Assembly: GCA_903827075.1 (NCBI GenBank)
Contig: CAIKGX010000023.1
Location: 1 to 16,021, forward strand
Reading direction: 5' to 3'
Source of the DNA: an uncultured beta proteobacterium
Lineage (GTDB): Bacteria > Pseudomonadota > Gammaproteobacteria > Burkholderiales > Burkholderiaceae
DNA length: 16,021 nt
In this document: positions 1-7,952 of the stretch, one piece after another
Layout of the letters: each line of letters starts with the position of its first letter
Position numbering within the stretch: position 1 is the first letter of the stretch
The notes under the pieces: model-generated
What the model saw: the letters and a program-made list of their open reading frames with translations, nothing else
Told to the model about the DNA's origin: nothing
Database searches by the model: none
Program-made: the position numbers and the translations under genes

Positions 1-215
1 CCACGACGCAAACCATCGCTTGCACCCATGGCAATTGCGCGAACTACGCCATCACCGATTTGTTGCTGAACCTCAAAGGTCAAACCTTTTTCAGCAAATG
101 ATTTTTCACCGCTATCAACTAATGTCAGCGCATCGTAGATGCTTGGCATTTTGTCGCGTGGGAACTGAATGTCCACCACTGGACCGATACATTGCACGAT
201 ATTTCCGTTACTCAT
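1..215 (-). CDS. atpD: ATP synthase F1 subunit beta, N-terminal 71 codons (runs off left edge)
   Basis: Only the first 71 codons and 2 bases are inside the window. The reading frame starts at ATG 215-213 and begins MSNGNIVQCIGPVVDIQFPR, the beta-barrel N-terminal domain typical of F1 beta. It continues through a VVRAIAMGASDGLRRG stretch, which is the usual conserved end of that domain. The catalytic Walker A region lies beyond the edge. A good ribosome binding site (GGAGAA) sits about 6 nt before the ATG. It is 55 nt downstream of atpG in the same operon. Beta carries the catalytic nucleotide sites of the F1 headpiece. Identity is clear despite truncation by the window edge. A plus-strand open frame over this region is its antisense shadow. 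Confidence 0.96.
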   Translation of the reverse strand, partial: MSNGNIVQCIGPVVDIQFPRDKMPSIYDALTLVDSGEKSFAEKGLTFEVQQQIGDGVVRAIAMGASDGLRR

Positions 216-270
216 CGCATTTCTCCGCTTTTAATTCCTGAATTCTTTCGTATTCCTAAACGCTGACTGC

Positions 271-1140
271 TTAAACCGCAGCCGCTCCGCCAACAATTTC
301 TGACAACTCTTTAGTAATAGCAGCCTGTCGTGTTTTGTTGTATTCCAATTGCAATTCGCCAATCACATTCTTCGCATTATCTGAAGCGGCCTTCATTGAG
401 ACCATGCGTGCAGATTGCTCGGAAGCCATATTTTCAGCAACCGCCTGATAAATCATTGCCTCTACATAACGCTTTAGCAGGCCATTCAAAATTGACTCTG
501 CATCTGGTTCGTAGAGGTAATCCCAAGAAGTTCCAGACTTCTCTTCTGGAGTTAAGGCTGCTGGCTCTAAAGGCAAGAGCTTTTCTAAAATAGCTTCTTG
601 TTTCATTGCATTGACAAAGCGGTTATAGGCCAAATACACAGCATCAATTTCACCGCGCTCAAATGCCTCTAACTGGGCGGTAATCGCGCCAATCAATACA
701 TCCATATGTGGCGTATCGCCAATATGGGTAGTTTGAGACATTAATTTTGCTTTTGAGCGATTTAAAAACTGAAGGCCTTTTGAGCCGATGGCGGTGTACT
801 CAATACCAACTTGAGTAGCCTCCAAATCACGCACTTGATTGGTAACCAGACGTAAGACGTTGGTGTTTAAACCCCCGCACAAGCCCTTGTCTGTGGTAAC
901 CAAGATGGTGCCAATTTTCTTAACTTCGCGTGTCGCCATATAAGCAGGGCGAAACTCTGGGTTAGCTTTTGAAAGATTGGCAACAATTTCACGAATTTTT
1001 TCAGAATAGGGGCGCGCATTGCGCATGCGCTCCTGGGCACGACGCATCTTGGATGCGGCGACCATTTCCATTGCCTTCGTGATCTTGCGCGTGTTTTGCA
1101 CGCTCTTGATCTTTGATCGAATCTCTTTTGTGCTTGCCAT
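271..1140 (-). CDS. atpG: ATP synthase F1 subunit gamma
   Basis: This is the 289-aa central-stalk subunit that rotates inside the alpha3-beta3 head and couples proton flow to ATP synthesis. The E. coli protein is 287 aa, so length is normal. The N-terminus (MASTKEIRSKIKSVQNTRKITKAMEMVAASKMRRAQ in type) is the classic gamma coiled-coil start, with the conserved ITKAMEMV stretch at about residues 20-27. The middle has the TDKGLCGGLN motif at about 83-92. The C-terminal coiled coil includes ERMASEQ-type residues (here ENMASEQSARMVSM, about 236-249) and the conserved KTRQAAITKEL near the end. The start ATG is preceded by an AAGGGGGGC ribosome site formed in the short gap after the atpA stop. It sits between atpA and atpD as in other F-type operons. 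Confidence 0.98.
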   Translation of the reverse strand: MASTKEIRSKIKSVQNTRKITKAMEMVAASKMRRAQERMRNARPYSEKIREIVANLSKANPEFRPAYMATREVKKIGTILVTTDKGLCGGLNTNVLRLVTNQVRDLEATQVGIEYTAIGSKGLQFLNRSKAKLMSQTTHIGDTPHMDVLIGAITAQLEAFERGEIDAVYLAYNRFVNAMKQEAILEKLLPLEPAALTPEEKSGTSWDYLYEPDAESILNGLLKRYVEAMIYQAVAENMASEQSARMVSMKAASDNAKNVIGELQLEYNKTRQAAITKELSEIVGGAAAV

Positions 1141-1158
1141 GATTTATGCGAGCCCCCC

Positions 1159-2700
1159 TTAGAAGGAGGCTGAACGCTTGTAGTCCTCAATCGCAGCACG
1201 CAAAGCGGCTTCATCGTCTTTGCTCAAATCTTTGGTCTCTTCAATACGAGCAACTAAGTCGGCGTACTTGGACTTCAAATGATCTTGCAAGCCTTTTTCA
1301 AATGCTAAAACGTTCTTCACCTCAAGATCGTCAAAGAATCCATTGTTCACTGCGTAGAGTGAAGCGGCCATTTCCCAAACTTGCAAAGGCTTGTATTGCG
1401 CTTGCTTGCACAATTCAGTAACACGGCGACCGCGCTCGAGCTGTTTACGGGTTGCATCGTCAAGATCGGAAGCAAACTGAGCAAACGCTGCCAATTCACG
1501 ATATTGCGCCAAGTCAGTACGAATACCGCCTGACAATTTCTTAATCACTTTAGTTTGTGCTGCACCACCTACGCGAGAAACAGAAATACCGGCGTTAATC
1601 GCAGGACGTACGCCAGCGTTAAACAAGTCAGTCTCCAAGAAGATCTGGCCATCTGTAATCGAAATCACGTTAGTCGGAACAAACGCAGAAACGTCGCCAG
1701 CTTGAGTTTCAATAATTGGCAGCGCAGTCAAAGAACCTGTTTTGCCTTTTACTGAACCATTGGTAAATTTCTCAACATACTCAGCATTTACACGAGCAGC
1801 GCGCTCAAGCAAACGTGAATGGAGGTAGAACACGTCGCCAGGGTAAGCTTCGCGGCCTGGTGGGCGACGCAAGAGCAAAGAAATTTGACGGTATGCAACT
1901 GCTTGTTTTGTTAAATCATCGTAAACGATCAAAGCATCTTCACCGCGATCGCGGAAATATTCGCCCATTGTGCAACCTGCATATGCAGAAAGGTACTGCA
2001 TCGCTGCAGAATCAGAGGCACTCGCTGCAACAACAACGGTGTACTCCATCGCACCCAATTCGGTAAGTTTGCGAACAACGTTAGCAATCGTGGATGCCTT
2101 TTGACCAATCGCAACATAGACGCAATAAACGCCTTTGCCTTTTTGGTTAATGATCGCATCAATCGCAACAGCTGTTTTACCGGTTTGACGGTCGCCAATG
2201 ATCAACTCGCGCTGACCGCGGCCAATTGGAACCATTGCATCAATCGCCTTCAGACCAGTTTGAACTGGCTGGCTAACGGATTGACGTGCAATCACGCCTG
2301 GAGCCACTTTTTCAATAAAGTCAGTTAACTTTGCATTGACTGGGCCTTTGCCGTCAATTGGCTGGCCAAGTGCGTCAACTACGCGACCAAGTAATTCTGG
2401 GCCGACGGGGACCTCTAAAATACGACCCGTACATCTCACTGGGTCACCTTCTTTAATGTGGGTATATTCACCCAACACCACAGCACCAACAGAATCACGC
2501 TCAAGGTTCAACGCGAGGCCAATGGTGTTGTTAGGAAACTCCAACATTTCGCCCTGCATCACACCAGATAAGCCATGAACACGGCAAATACCGTCGGTCA
2601 CTGAGATTACAGTGCCTTCGTTACGAGACTGGGTGTCAACACCCATTTCGCTAATTCGGCTTTTGATCAGCTCGCTGATCTCGGAAGGGTTGAGTTGCAT
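1159..2700 (-). CDS. atpA: ATP synthase F1 subunit alpha
   Basis: This is a 513-aa F1 alpha subunit, the same length as in E. coli. It forms the non-catalytic nucleotide sites of the F1 hexamer at the inner membrane. Walker A GDRQTGKT is at residues 169-176 (Lys175). The arginine finger that reaches into the catalytic beta site is R376 in GISVSRVGG. The PAINAGISVSRVGGAAQ signature is intact (about 367-382). The start ATG (MQLNPSEIS) is preceded by AGGAG about 8 nt upstream. It is separated from atpH by 45 nt and from atpG by 18 nt, so co-transcription is expected. No odd residues were seen. Certainty is very high. Confidence 0.99.
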   Translation of the reverse strand: MQLNPSEISELIKSRISEMGVDTQSRNEGTVISVTDGICRVHGLSGVMQGEMLEFPNNTIGLALNLERDSVGAVVLGEYTHIKEGDPVRCTGRILEVPVGPELLGRVVDALGQPIDGKGPVNAKLTDFIEKVAPGVIARQSVSQPVQTGLKAIDAMVPIGRGQRELIIGDRQTGKTAVAIDAIINQKGKGVYCVYVAIGQKASTIANVVRKLTELGAMEYTVVVAASASDSAAMQYLSAYAGCTMGEYFRDRGEDALIVYDDLTKQAVAYRQISLLLRRPPGREAYPGDVFYLHSRLLERAARVNAEYVEKFTNGSVKGKTGSLTALPIIETQAGDVSAFVPTNVISITDGQIFLETDLFNAGVRPAINAGISVSRVGGAAQTKVIKKLSGGIRTDLAQYRELAAFAQFASDLDDATRKQLERGRRVTELCKQAQYKPLQVWEMAASLYAVNNGFFDDLEVKNVLAFEKGLQDHLKSKYADLVARIEETKDLSKDDEAALRAAIEDYKRSASF

Positions 2701-2745
2701 TACTTACTCCTGGGTCTTATTTCGTATGTTCTTAATAGGGATAAC

Positions 2746-3282
2746 TTATGCGCCAAGACTGGTTTGCATTTGAGCTAACTGGGCCTTAACAGAACTATCC
2801 ATCACTTCATCCCCAACCTGAATGCGAACTCCGCCAATCAATGCTGGATCAACTTGAATAGTTGGGCGCAATTCTTTACCCCCAAAGCGCTTCTTCAAAC
2901 TTGACAATAAATCTTTTAACGCAGAACCCTCTAATGGGAACGCGCTAGTAATCATTACTTCTGCTGCACCTTCGCTCTTATCTTTCATTGCCTCAAATTG
3001 ACTTGCAATTTCAGGAATGGCTGATAAGCGGTGGTTTTGATTCACAAGACTTAAAAAGCTTGAAAGCTTGCCGTCCAGCTTTGTCTTCACCATGCCGGAA
3101 AGCAATTTGCTTAGATCTTCTGACGACACTTTAGGGTTGTTTGACAAAGCAGCCACTTCTGGCAAGACAGCAAGCTGAGCCAGTTCATTTAACTGTTCTA
3201 AACATCCAGCAAGCTCGGCTGGCTTGGCGCTTTGAAAAAGCGCTTCCGCATAAGGGCGTGCAATCGTGGCTAATTCAGCCAT
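2746..3282 (-). CDS. atpH: ATP synthase F1 subunit delta
   Basis: This 178-aa protein fits the F1 delta (OSCP-like) subunit, which attaches the peripheral stalk to the top of F1. The N-terminal helical domain starts MAELATIARPYAEALFQSA, with the conserved ARPYAEALF. The C-terminal part has the family features KRFGGKELRPTIQVDPALIGGVRIQVGDEVMDSSVKA, including the GG-x-R-x-x-x-G-D-x-x-x-D-x-S-x-x-x-x-L pattern (about 149-168). Length matches the family (E. coli 177). The ATG begins one nucleotide after the atpF stop, so translation is probably coupled to atpF. Order F-H-A is standard. Confidence 0.97.
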   Translation of the reverse strand: MAELATIARPYAEALFQSAKPAELAGCLEQLNELAQLAVLPEVAALSNNPKVSSEDLSKLLSGMVKTKLDGKLSSFLSLVNQNHRLSAIPEIASQFEAMKDKSEGAAEVMITSAFPLEGSALKDLLSSLKKRFGGKELRPTIQVDPALIGGVRIQVGDEVMDSSVKAQLAQMQTSLGA

Positions 3283-3283
3283 A

Positions 3284-3754
3284 TCAAAGTTCTGCCTTTA
3301 GTTGATCAAGCAATGCGCCATGCGTTTTTGCATCAACTTCACGACGCAAAATTTGCTCAGCACCCTTTACAGCCAAAACAGCCACTTCTGCGCGTAACAC
3401 TTCGCGTGCTCGAGTAACTTGTTGATCTGCATCTTGCTTAGCTTGCGAAATAATGCGCGCTGCCTCAGCTTGTGCATTAGTACGAATTTCCTCGGCCGAC
3501 ATTTGTGCACGTTTTTCAGCTTCAGCCACTCGCTGAACACCTTCTTGACGAGCTCTAGACAGCTCTAGCTCTACCTCATTATTTGCAAGGGCTAATTCTT
3601 CTTTTCCGCGCTGGGCCGCAGCCAAGCCATCAGCAATTTTAGCTGATCGTTCATCTAGTGCCTTAACCAGTGGTGGCCACACAAAACGTGCGACAACCCA
3701 CCATAAGACAAAGAAAACGATCATTTGCGCGAATAGGGTCGCGTTCAGATTCAC
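3284..3754 (-). CDS. atpF: ATP synthase Fo subunit b (peripheral stalk)
   Basis: This 156-aa protein is the b subunit that anchors the peripheral stalk in the membrane and holds F1 against rotation. It matches E. coli b in length (156 aa). One N-terminal membrane span lies at about residues 5-27 (AQMIVFFVLWWVVARFVWPP). A long, charged, Ala/Glu/Arg-rich coiled coil of about 120 residues follows, including the KALDERSAKIADGLAAA segment typical of the tether region. The start codon is GTG (3754-3752), supported by an AAGGA ribosome site 6 nt upstream. No better ATG is present. The gene follows atpE after a 63-nt gap that contains a strong hairpin, and runs into atpH with a 1-nt gap. Confidence 0.97.
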   Translation of the reverse strand: MNLNATLFAQMIVFFVLWWVVARFVWPPLVKALDERSAKIADGLAAAQRGKEELALANNEVELELSRARQEGVQRVAEAEKRAQMSAEEIRTNAQAEAARIISQAKQDADQQVTRAREVLRAEVAVLAVKGAEQILRREVDAKTHGALLDQLKAEL

Positions 3755-3784
3755 GATATTCCTTTCAGTATTGTTGAGAACGGT

Positions 3785-3806
3785 TGGATGACTCGATAGT
3801 CATCCA
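3785..3806 (-). promoter_or_regulatory. 9-bp-stem hairpin between atpE and atpF
   Basis: Positions 3785-3793 and 3798-3806 are perfect reverse complements (TGGATGACT / AGTCATCCA) around a 4-nt loop. On the minus-strand transcript this would be a stable stem-loop in the 63-nt gap. No U-run follows it, so it does not look like a full intrinsic terminator. A role in RNA processing or 3'-end protection of the atpB-atpE segment is inference; such elements are one way to give the c subunit its excess over b. Confidence 0.6.
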
Positions 3807-3817
3807 CGCCAAAACAA

Positions 3818-4084
3818 TTACTTAATAACTGCGAGCAGTGGGTTTGCAAAAGCAAACAGCATTGCAACACCAACACCGATCAAGAACGCAGCGTCAATCA
3901 AGCCTGCCAACAGGAACATTTTGGTTTGCAATTCATTAATCAATTCTGGTTGACGGGCAGCGCCCTCAATGAATTTTCCGCCCATTAGGCCAATGCCCAA
4001 ACAGGCTCCTAAAGCGCCGAGGCCGATGATAAGGCCGATACCAATAGCGGTTAGTCCTTGAATGTTAGCTAAAAATGCTTGCAT
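3818..4084 (-). CDS. atpE: ATP synthase Fo subunit c (proton-carrying ring)
   Basis: This is an 88-aa, two-helix hydrophobic protein that forms the rotating c ring. Helix 1 (about 10-35) is glycine-rich (GLIIGLGALGACLGIGLMGG). The polar loop ARQPE (43-47) contacts gamma and epsilon. Helix 2 carries the essential proton-binding carboxylate D64 in AGLIDAAFLIG. The residue set around D64 fits a proton rather than a sodium c ring, because the sodium-type Gln/Glu-Ser ligand set is not seen. An AGGAG ribosome site is about 7 nt before the ATG, the best-looking one in this operon, which fits the high c-subunit demand. Flanked by atpB and atpF. Confidence 0.98.
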   Translation of the reverse strand: MQAFLANIQGLTAIGIGLIIGLGALGACLGIGLMGGKFIEGAARQPELINELQTKMFLLAGLIDAAFLIGVGVAMLFAFANPLLAVIK

Positions 4085-4127
4085 GTTTACTCCTAAGTAT
4101 TAAAAAGGTGAGGTTAAAAATAAAAAA

Positions 4128-5018
4128 TTAATGGTGGCTATGGGCTTGCCCAATGTAAACCAAAGTCAACATCATAAAAATAAAAGCTTGCAACAAAATA
4201 ACCAAGATGTGGAAGATCGCCCAAGCAGAACCAGCAATCACATTGCCAACAAAACCAAGCATGTACAAGTCCAAATTAAAGGTCCACATACTTCCCAGTA
4301 GGGCGATGAGCAAAAAGATTAATTCGCCAGCATACATATTTCCAAAAAGTCGCATTCCCAAGGAAACACCTTTAGCGACATATTCAATAATGTTCAAAAT
4401 GAGGTTGAATGGCGCCAAGTACCACTTCGCTCCAAATGGGGCAGAAATCAACTCATGCATAAAGCCTCCAACACCCTTCACTTTGAAGCTGTAGAAGAAG
4501 ACTAAAAGAAGGACTGAGAATGACAGACCGAGAGTAGCGTTCAAATCAGTAGTGGGCACCATCTTGTGATGAGGTACATGAACACCAAAACTACCGATGA
4601 ATTGATTGACGCCGAAAATCCAATCTACCGGCACCAAATCCAAAGTATTTAAGAGAATGATCCAGCAAAAAACAAACAGGGCTAAAGGCGCAATGAAAGT
4701 GCGGTCGCCATGAACAATTCCCTTGGATTGGTTTTCACACATTTCGACTAGCATCTCAACTAAACATTGAAAACGTCCGGGAACGCCAGGAGATGCTTTA
4801 CGAGCAGCAAGAACCAAAAGAAAAACTGTAAGCAACCCCATCAAAGAGGTCCAAAAGACGGTGTCTAAATTGATAACGCTGAAATCAATGATTGAGGTTT
4901 GCGCCCCGCCAATGTTATTGAGGTTTTGCAAGTGCTCAGCAATATAAGCCGTGGGTGTAAGCGGTTCACTAACCACATGATGGGCTAGATCTTTAGCTGC
5001 GTTGACTTCGCTAGACAT
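4128..5018 (-). CDS. atpB: ATP synthase Fo subunit a
   Basis: This 296-aa membrane protein is subunit a, which provides the proton half-channels next to the c ring. The essential arginine is R223 in SLGMRLFGNMYAGE (E. coli R210). The downstream GELIFLL stretch and a His-rich C-terminus (QAHSHH) are also typical. Hydrophobic segments lie at about 55-72, 107-127, 163-180, 200-215, 228-245 and 253-290. It is about 25 residues longer than E. coli AtpB, mainly from a polar N-terminal leader (residues 1-45), which I recall as usual for betaproteobacteria. The start ATG has AAGGA about 12 nt upstream. It follows atpI after 33 nt and precedes atpE after 43 nt. Confidence 0.98.
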   Translation of the reverse strand: MSSEVNAAKDLAHHVVSEPLTPTAYIAEHLQNLNNIGGAQTSIIDFSVINLDTVFWTSLMGLLTVFLLVLAARKASPGVPGRFQCLVEMLVEMCENQSKGIVHGDRTFIAPLALFVFCWIILLNTLDLVPVDWIFGVNQFIGSFGVHVPHHKMVPTTDLNATLGLSFSVLLLVFFYSFKVKGVGGFMHELISAPFGAKWYLAPFNLILNIIEYVAKGVSLGMRLFGNMYAGELIFLLIALLGSMWTFNLDLYMLGFVGNVIAGSAWAIFHILVILLQAFIFMMLTLVYIGQAHSHH

Positions 5019-5051
5019 CTATTAACTAGTCCTTATTTAATTAACTGCCCG

Positions 5052-5546
5052 TCACTTCCAAAACCACGCTAGTAGATAACATTTCAGCGTAGCTAAATAG
5101 GTAACAAGCAAAAGTATCCATTTCAAATCAGGCTGCTTTAGTGCAAAGCCAATAAACAGTAGGACGGTTGCTAGAATTTTTAAAAACTCTCCAGAAACCA
5201 CAGCTGTCAAATAGCCGCCAGGACTTGATTGTGCACTCCTTTTTGCCACCTCTAATCGCATTAAAAATAATGCTGAAGGCAAAACACCAATCAAGCCACC
5301 AACTAAAGCCGAATAAGTATAAACGATTCTATTGCCTGGCCCGCTGAAAATATAACAACATCCAGCAATTATCAGGGTAATTACCATCTGGGCTAGAACA
5401 ATATACCAACCATTAATCGATGCAAATTGCCTTGGGTTTGCCCTCCGCAAATCATCCATTTCAGCTTTGCTATAGATGCGATAGGTGTCCTCAGAAGGCT
5501 CATCCCAAGCGTCTGTCTTGGGGAATGGGTTTTGATTTAGTTTCAA
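5052..5546 (-). CDS. atpI: ATP synthase-associated membrane protein I
   Basis: This 164-aa protein is AtpI/UncI, the small membrane protein encoded first in many F-type operons. In other bacteria it is linked to c-ring assembly. A polar N-terminus contains DAWDEPSEDTYRIYSKAEMDDL (12-33), a pattern I recall from betaproteobacterial AtpI. Four hydrophobic segments follow at about 47-68, 74-97, 120-137 and 141-162. The start is uncertain. The longest frame begins with TTG (5546-5544) with no clear Shine-Dalgarno site, only 31 nt after parB. Two ATGs at 5572 and 5563 lie in another frame; one extra A in the A5 run at 5547-5551 would join them to this gene. The next in-frame ATG is Met30, which would discard the conserved N-terminus. 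Confidence 0.88.
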   Translation of the reverse strand: MKLNQNPFPKTDAWDEPSEDTYRIYSKAEMDDLRRANPRQFASINGWYIVLAQMVITLIIAGCCYIFSGPGNRIVYTYSALVGGLIGVLPSALFLMRLEVAKRSAQSSPGGYLTAVVSGEFLKILATVLLFIGFALKQPDLKWILLLVTYLATLKCYLLAWFWK

Positions 5547-5577
5547 TTTTTAAACTTTGGCATTGGTGACATAAATA

Positions 5578-6471
5578 TCAAGAATCAGCCACAACACCCA
5601 GCTTTTTCAACAAAGAATCAAGCTCATCGAACTGACTGAAGCGAATTATGAGCTCTCCGCCCTTACCTTTGAACTTAAATTCCGCGCTTAAGCCAATTAA
5701 ATCAGCAATTTCTTGAGTCAAGCGCCGCATGTCTGGGTCACGGCCTGGGGATCCTTCGGCAACTTTAGTTTTGGATTTTTTATCCCCAATTTGACCCCCA
5801 GCCAAAGCCAGTGCAGCGGCCATTCTTTCGGCCTCTCGAACAGATAGGCCCTGAGCTGCGATTCTTTGGGCCAATGCCACCTGACTTGCGCCGGGTAAGG
5901 GGATGAGGGCCCGCGCATGCCCCATGTCAATATCGCCCGCCAACAGCATGGCCTGTACCGTCTTTGCCAGCTGACCGAGGCGCAGTAAATTTGTGATCGC
6001 ACTACGTGACTTCCCAACTGCTTTTGCAGCCTGCTCATGGGTAAAACCAAACTCTTCAATAAGTCTTGCTAGGCCCTGCGACTCCTCCAGCGGATTTAAA
6101 TCCTCACGCTGCATATTTTCTATGAGAGCCATTGCTGCTGCTGCCTGATCATCGGCCTCAGAAACTAAAACGGGAACCTCACTTAAACCTGCCAATGTTG
6201 CTGCGCGAAAGCGCCGCTCGCCTGCAATAATTTCATATTTACCTGGGGCAATCAACCGCACCAACAAAGGCTGCATTACCCCCTGCTCACGAATGCTTTC
6301 TGCTAACTCTTGCAGGGCACCAGCTTCCATTTTTTGCCGCGGTTGATATTTGCCAGCCTGCAATGCAGTTAAAGGCAAACGATTCACCTCAGTTGAAGTT
6401 TCTTGCTGAGCTTTATCGCCAAGCAATGCCTCCAGCCCTCGACCCAAACCTTTTTTCTTAATTGCAACCAT
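5578..6471 (-). CDS. parB: chromosome-partitioning protein ParB (parS-binding CTPase)
   Basis: This 297-aa protein is a chromosomal ParB/Spo0J. It loads on parS sites, spreads as a CTP-dependent clamp, and recruits SMC and ParA near the origin. The N-terminus KKKGLGRGLEALLG (5-18) is the usual ParA-interaction tail. The CTP-binding motif GERRFR is at 84-89, and the ENMQREDLN box at 118-126. A helix-turn-helix for parS recognition lies at about 140-165 (EEFGFTHEQAAKAVGKSRSAITNLLRL in type). A charged linker (about 224-245) leads to a C-terminal dimer domain. The ATG is 24 nt after parA, with a GGGAAGA ribosome site about 13 nt upstream. Its targets are visible in this window at 8435-8450 and 9909-9923. 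Confidence 0.97.
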   Translation of the reverse strand: MVAIKKKGLGRGLEALLGDKAQQETSTEVNRLPLTALQAGKYQPRQKMEAGALQELAESIREQGVMQPLLVRLIAPGKYEIIAGERRFRAATLAGLSEVPVLVSEADDQAAAAMALIENMQREDLNPLEESQGLARLIEEFGFTHEQAAKAVGKSRSAITNLLRLGQLAKTVQAMLLAGDIDMGHARALIPLPGASQVALAQRIAAQGLSVREAERMAAALALAGGQIGDKKSKTKVAEGSPGRDPDMRRLTQEIADLIGLSAEFKFKGKGGELIIRFSQFDELDSLLKKLGVVADS

Positions 6472-6495
6472 GATTTTTTATCGTCTTCCCAGAAA

Positions 6496-7266
6496 TTACA
6501 TGTGCTTAATACGTTCAATCATTTCGGCACCAAATTCAAGATACGCCTTCGCACCCCGCGATGTCTTATCAAAAGCTACCCCTGGAAGCCCGTAGGACGG
6601 GGCCTCGGCAAGGCGTACATTACGAGGCACAATTGTCTTAAATACCTTGTCGCCAAAATGCTCTAGCAATTGATCAGAAACTTGTTGCTGCAATGTCATG
6701 CGTGCATCAAACATCACGCGCAACAATCCAATAATCACTAGGTCTGGATTTAAATTGGCGTGAACTTGCTTGATGGTGTTTACCAAATCCGATAAACCCT
6801 CAAGCGCAAAATATTCACATTGCATTGGCACGATCACACCATTGGCTGCACACAAGCCATTGAGCGTTAATAAGGACAGTGCAGGGGGGCAATCAATCAA
6901 AATAAAGTCATAGTCATTAGCCACCGTAGCGAGAGCATCTTTCAGCCGTTGCTCACGTGAATCTAAATCCACTAATTCAATTTCTGCTCCTGCTAAATCG
7001 CGATTGGCTGGCAATACATCGTAGCCCGAGCTTTCACATCGCTGTGCGCAATCCTTTACCGTGGCAAGTCCAATAAGCACCTGATAAACACTATTTTTTA
7101 AGCCCGATTTTTCTATGCCGGAGCCCATCGTTGCATTGCCCTGTGGATCTAAATCAACCAATAAAACGCGTTGATGATGGCCCGCCAATCCAGCGGCCAA
7201 ATTGACTGCGGTAGTAGTTTTACCCACCCCACCTTTTTGATTTGCAATACAGAATATTTTTGCCAT
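6496..7266 (-). CDS. parA: chromosome-partitioning ATPase ParA
   Basis: This 256-aa protein is a ParA/Soj Walker-type ATPase that binds the nucleoid non-specifically and moves ParB-parS complexes. The deviant Walker A KGGVGKTT is at 11-18, with the signature Lys11 and the P-loop Lys16. VDLDPQGNAT (37-46) is the Walker A' region, and LIDCPPAL (123-130) is Walker B. There is no N-terminal helix-turn-helix extension, so it is the small chromosomal type rather than a plasmid type Ia ParA. It starts 8 nt after rsmG and is followed by parB. The ribosome site is weak, which suggests translational coupling with rsmG. Confidence 0.97.
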   Translation of the reverse strand: MAKIFCIANQKGGVGKTTTAVNLAAGLAGHHQRVLLVDLDPQGNATMGSGIEKSGLKNSVYQVLIGLATVKDCAQRCESSGYDVLPANRDLAGAEIELVDLDSREQRLKDALATVANDYDFILIDCPPALSLLTLNGLCAANGVIVPMQCEYFALEGLSDLVNTIKQVHANLNPDLVIIGLLRVMFDARMTLQQQVSDQLLEHFGDKVFKTIVPRNVRLAEAPSYGLPGVAFDKTSRGAKAYLEFGAEMIERIKHM

Positions 7267-7274
7267 GGCCGCTT

Positions 7275-7952
7275 TTAATGGTCCCGCTTTAAAGGGGGTG
7301 ATTTTCTCACGGGAGATAGGACTAAAAGGCGTCTTTCTACTGTGAGATTTGGAATGTGGAGTGGTTCATCGGCAATTAAACGCCAATCATCCATACACAC
7401 ATCTTGCATTTCTTCATCTGCACGCTTGGACTTCATTGCAAAAACCAATCCATCGGACTTCAATAGCGGCAAGGAAAGGTCCAGAAATCGTGCAAGGTGG
7501 GTAAATGCTCTTGATATCACTGCGTCATACTGGGCCGGCCGCTGTATCGCCACAGCCTCTACGCGCTCACTCAGAACCTCAACATTCCTTAAACCTAGCT
7601 TGCCGCGAACGTGCTGCAAAAAAGCAGTCTTTTTTCGGACTGCCTCAATCAAGGTCAAATGCCATTCTGGCTGCAAAATCGCAATGGGAATGGCTGGCAA
7701 GCCACCACCCGAACCAAGGTCGGCAATCTGAGGATTTGGGGCTAACAGAAACTGCCTCATTATTGGTAAAACAGCAATAGAATCAATAAGATGCAGGTGT
7801 ATTGATTCTTTCTCGCCCTCAATAGCAGTCAGATTGTGAACCCGATTCCAACGACCCATTTCCTGTAAAAAGAGCTCTAAATCAGCAATATTTTGATGGC
7901 TTAAATCCAAACCAAGCTCTTGAATTCTAAGGGGGGCCAATTCGTCGCTCAC
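7275..7952 (-). CDS. rsmG: 16S rRNA (guanine-527 N7)-methyltransferase RsmG (GidB)
   Basis: This 225-aa SAM-dependent enzyme makes m7G at position 527 of 16S rRNA. Family marks are WNRVHNLTAI (35-44), HLHLIDSIAVLP (52-63), the SAM-binding loop ADLGSGGGLPAIPIA (77-91) and SRAF (147-150). Length is near the family norm (about 207 in E. coli) with a slightly longer C-terminal tail ending KSPPLKRDH. The start is GTG (7952-7950), and its GTGA overlaps the mnmG TGA stop by 4 nt, a classic translational-coupling arrangement. The mnmG-rsmG-parA-parB order is a conserved origin-proximal cluster in many bacteria. Confidence 0.96.
   Translation of the reverse strand: MSDELAPLRIQELGLDLSHQNIADLELFLQEMGRWNRVHNLTAIEGEKESIHLHLIDSIAVLPIMRQFLLAPNPQIADLGSGGGLPAIPIAILQPEWHLTLIEAVRKKTAFLQHVRGKLGLRNVEVLSERVEAVAIQRPAQYDAVISRAFTHLARFLDLSLPLLKSDGLVFAMKSKRADEEMQDVCMDDWRLIADEPLHIPNLTVERRLLVLSPVRKSPPLKRDH

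Noticed and set aside
20..241. Plus-strand open frame antisense to the atpD start
   Set aside because: It lacks a ribosome site or recognisable protein features and lies opposite a certain gene. The same applies to the other plus-strand frames in the window.
2253..2270. Small palindrome (CCAGTT-TG-AACTGG) in atpA
   Set aside because: Short arms within a strongly conserved coding region; expected by chance at this length.
3785..3806. Intrinsic terminator between atpE and atpF
   Set aside because: No U-run follows the stem on the minus-strand RNA, and the downstream atp genes need transcription from the same operon.
6949..6964. A third CACGTG core resembling parS, inside parA
   Set aside because: Only 11 of 16 positions match the parS consensus and the outer arms do not pair, so ParB binding is unlikely.
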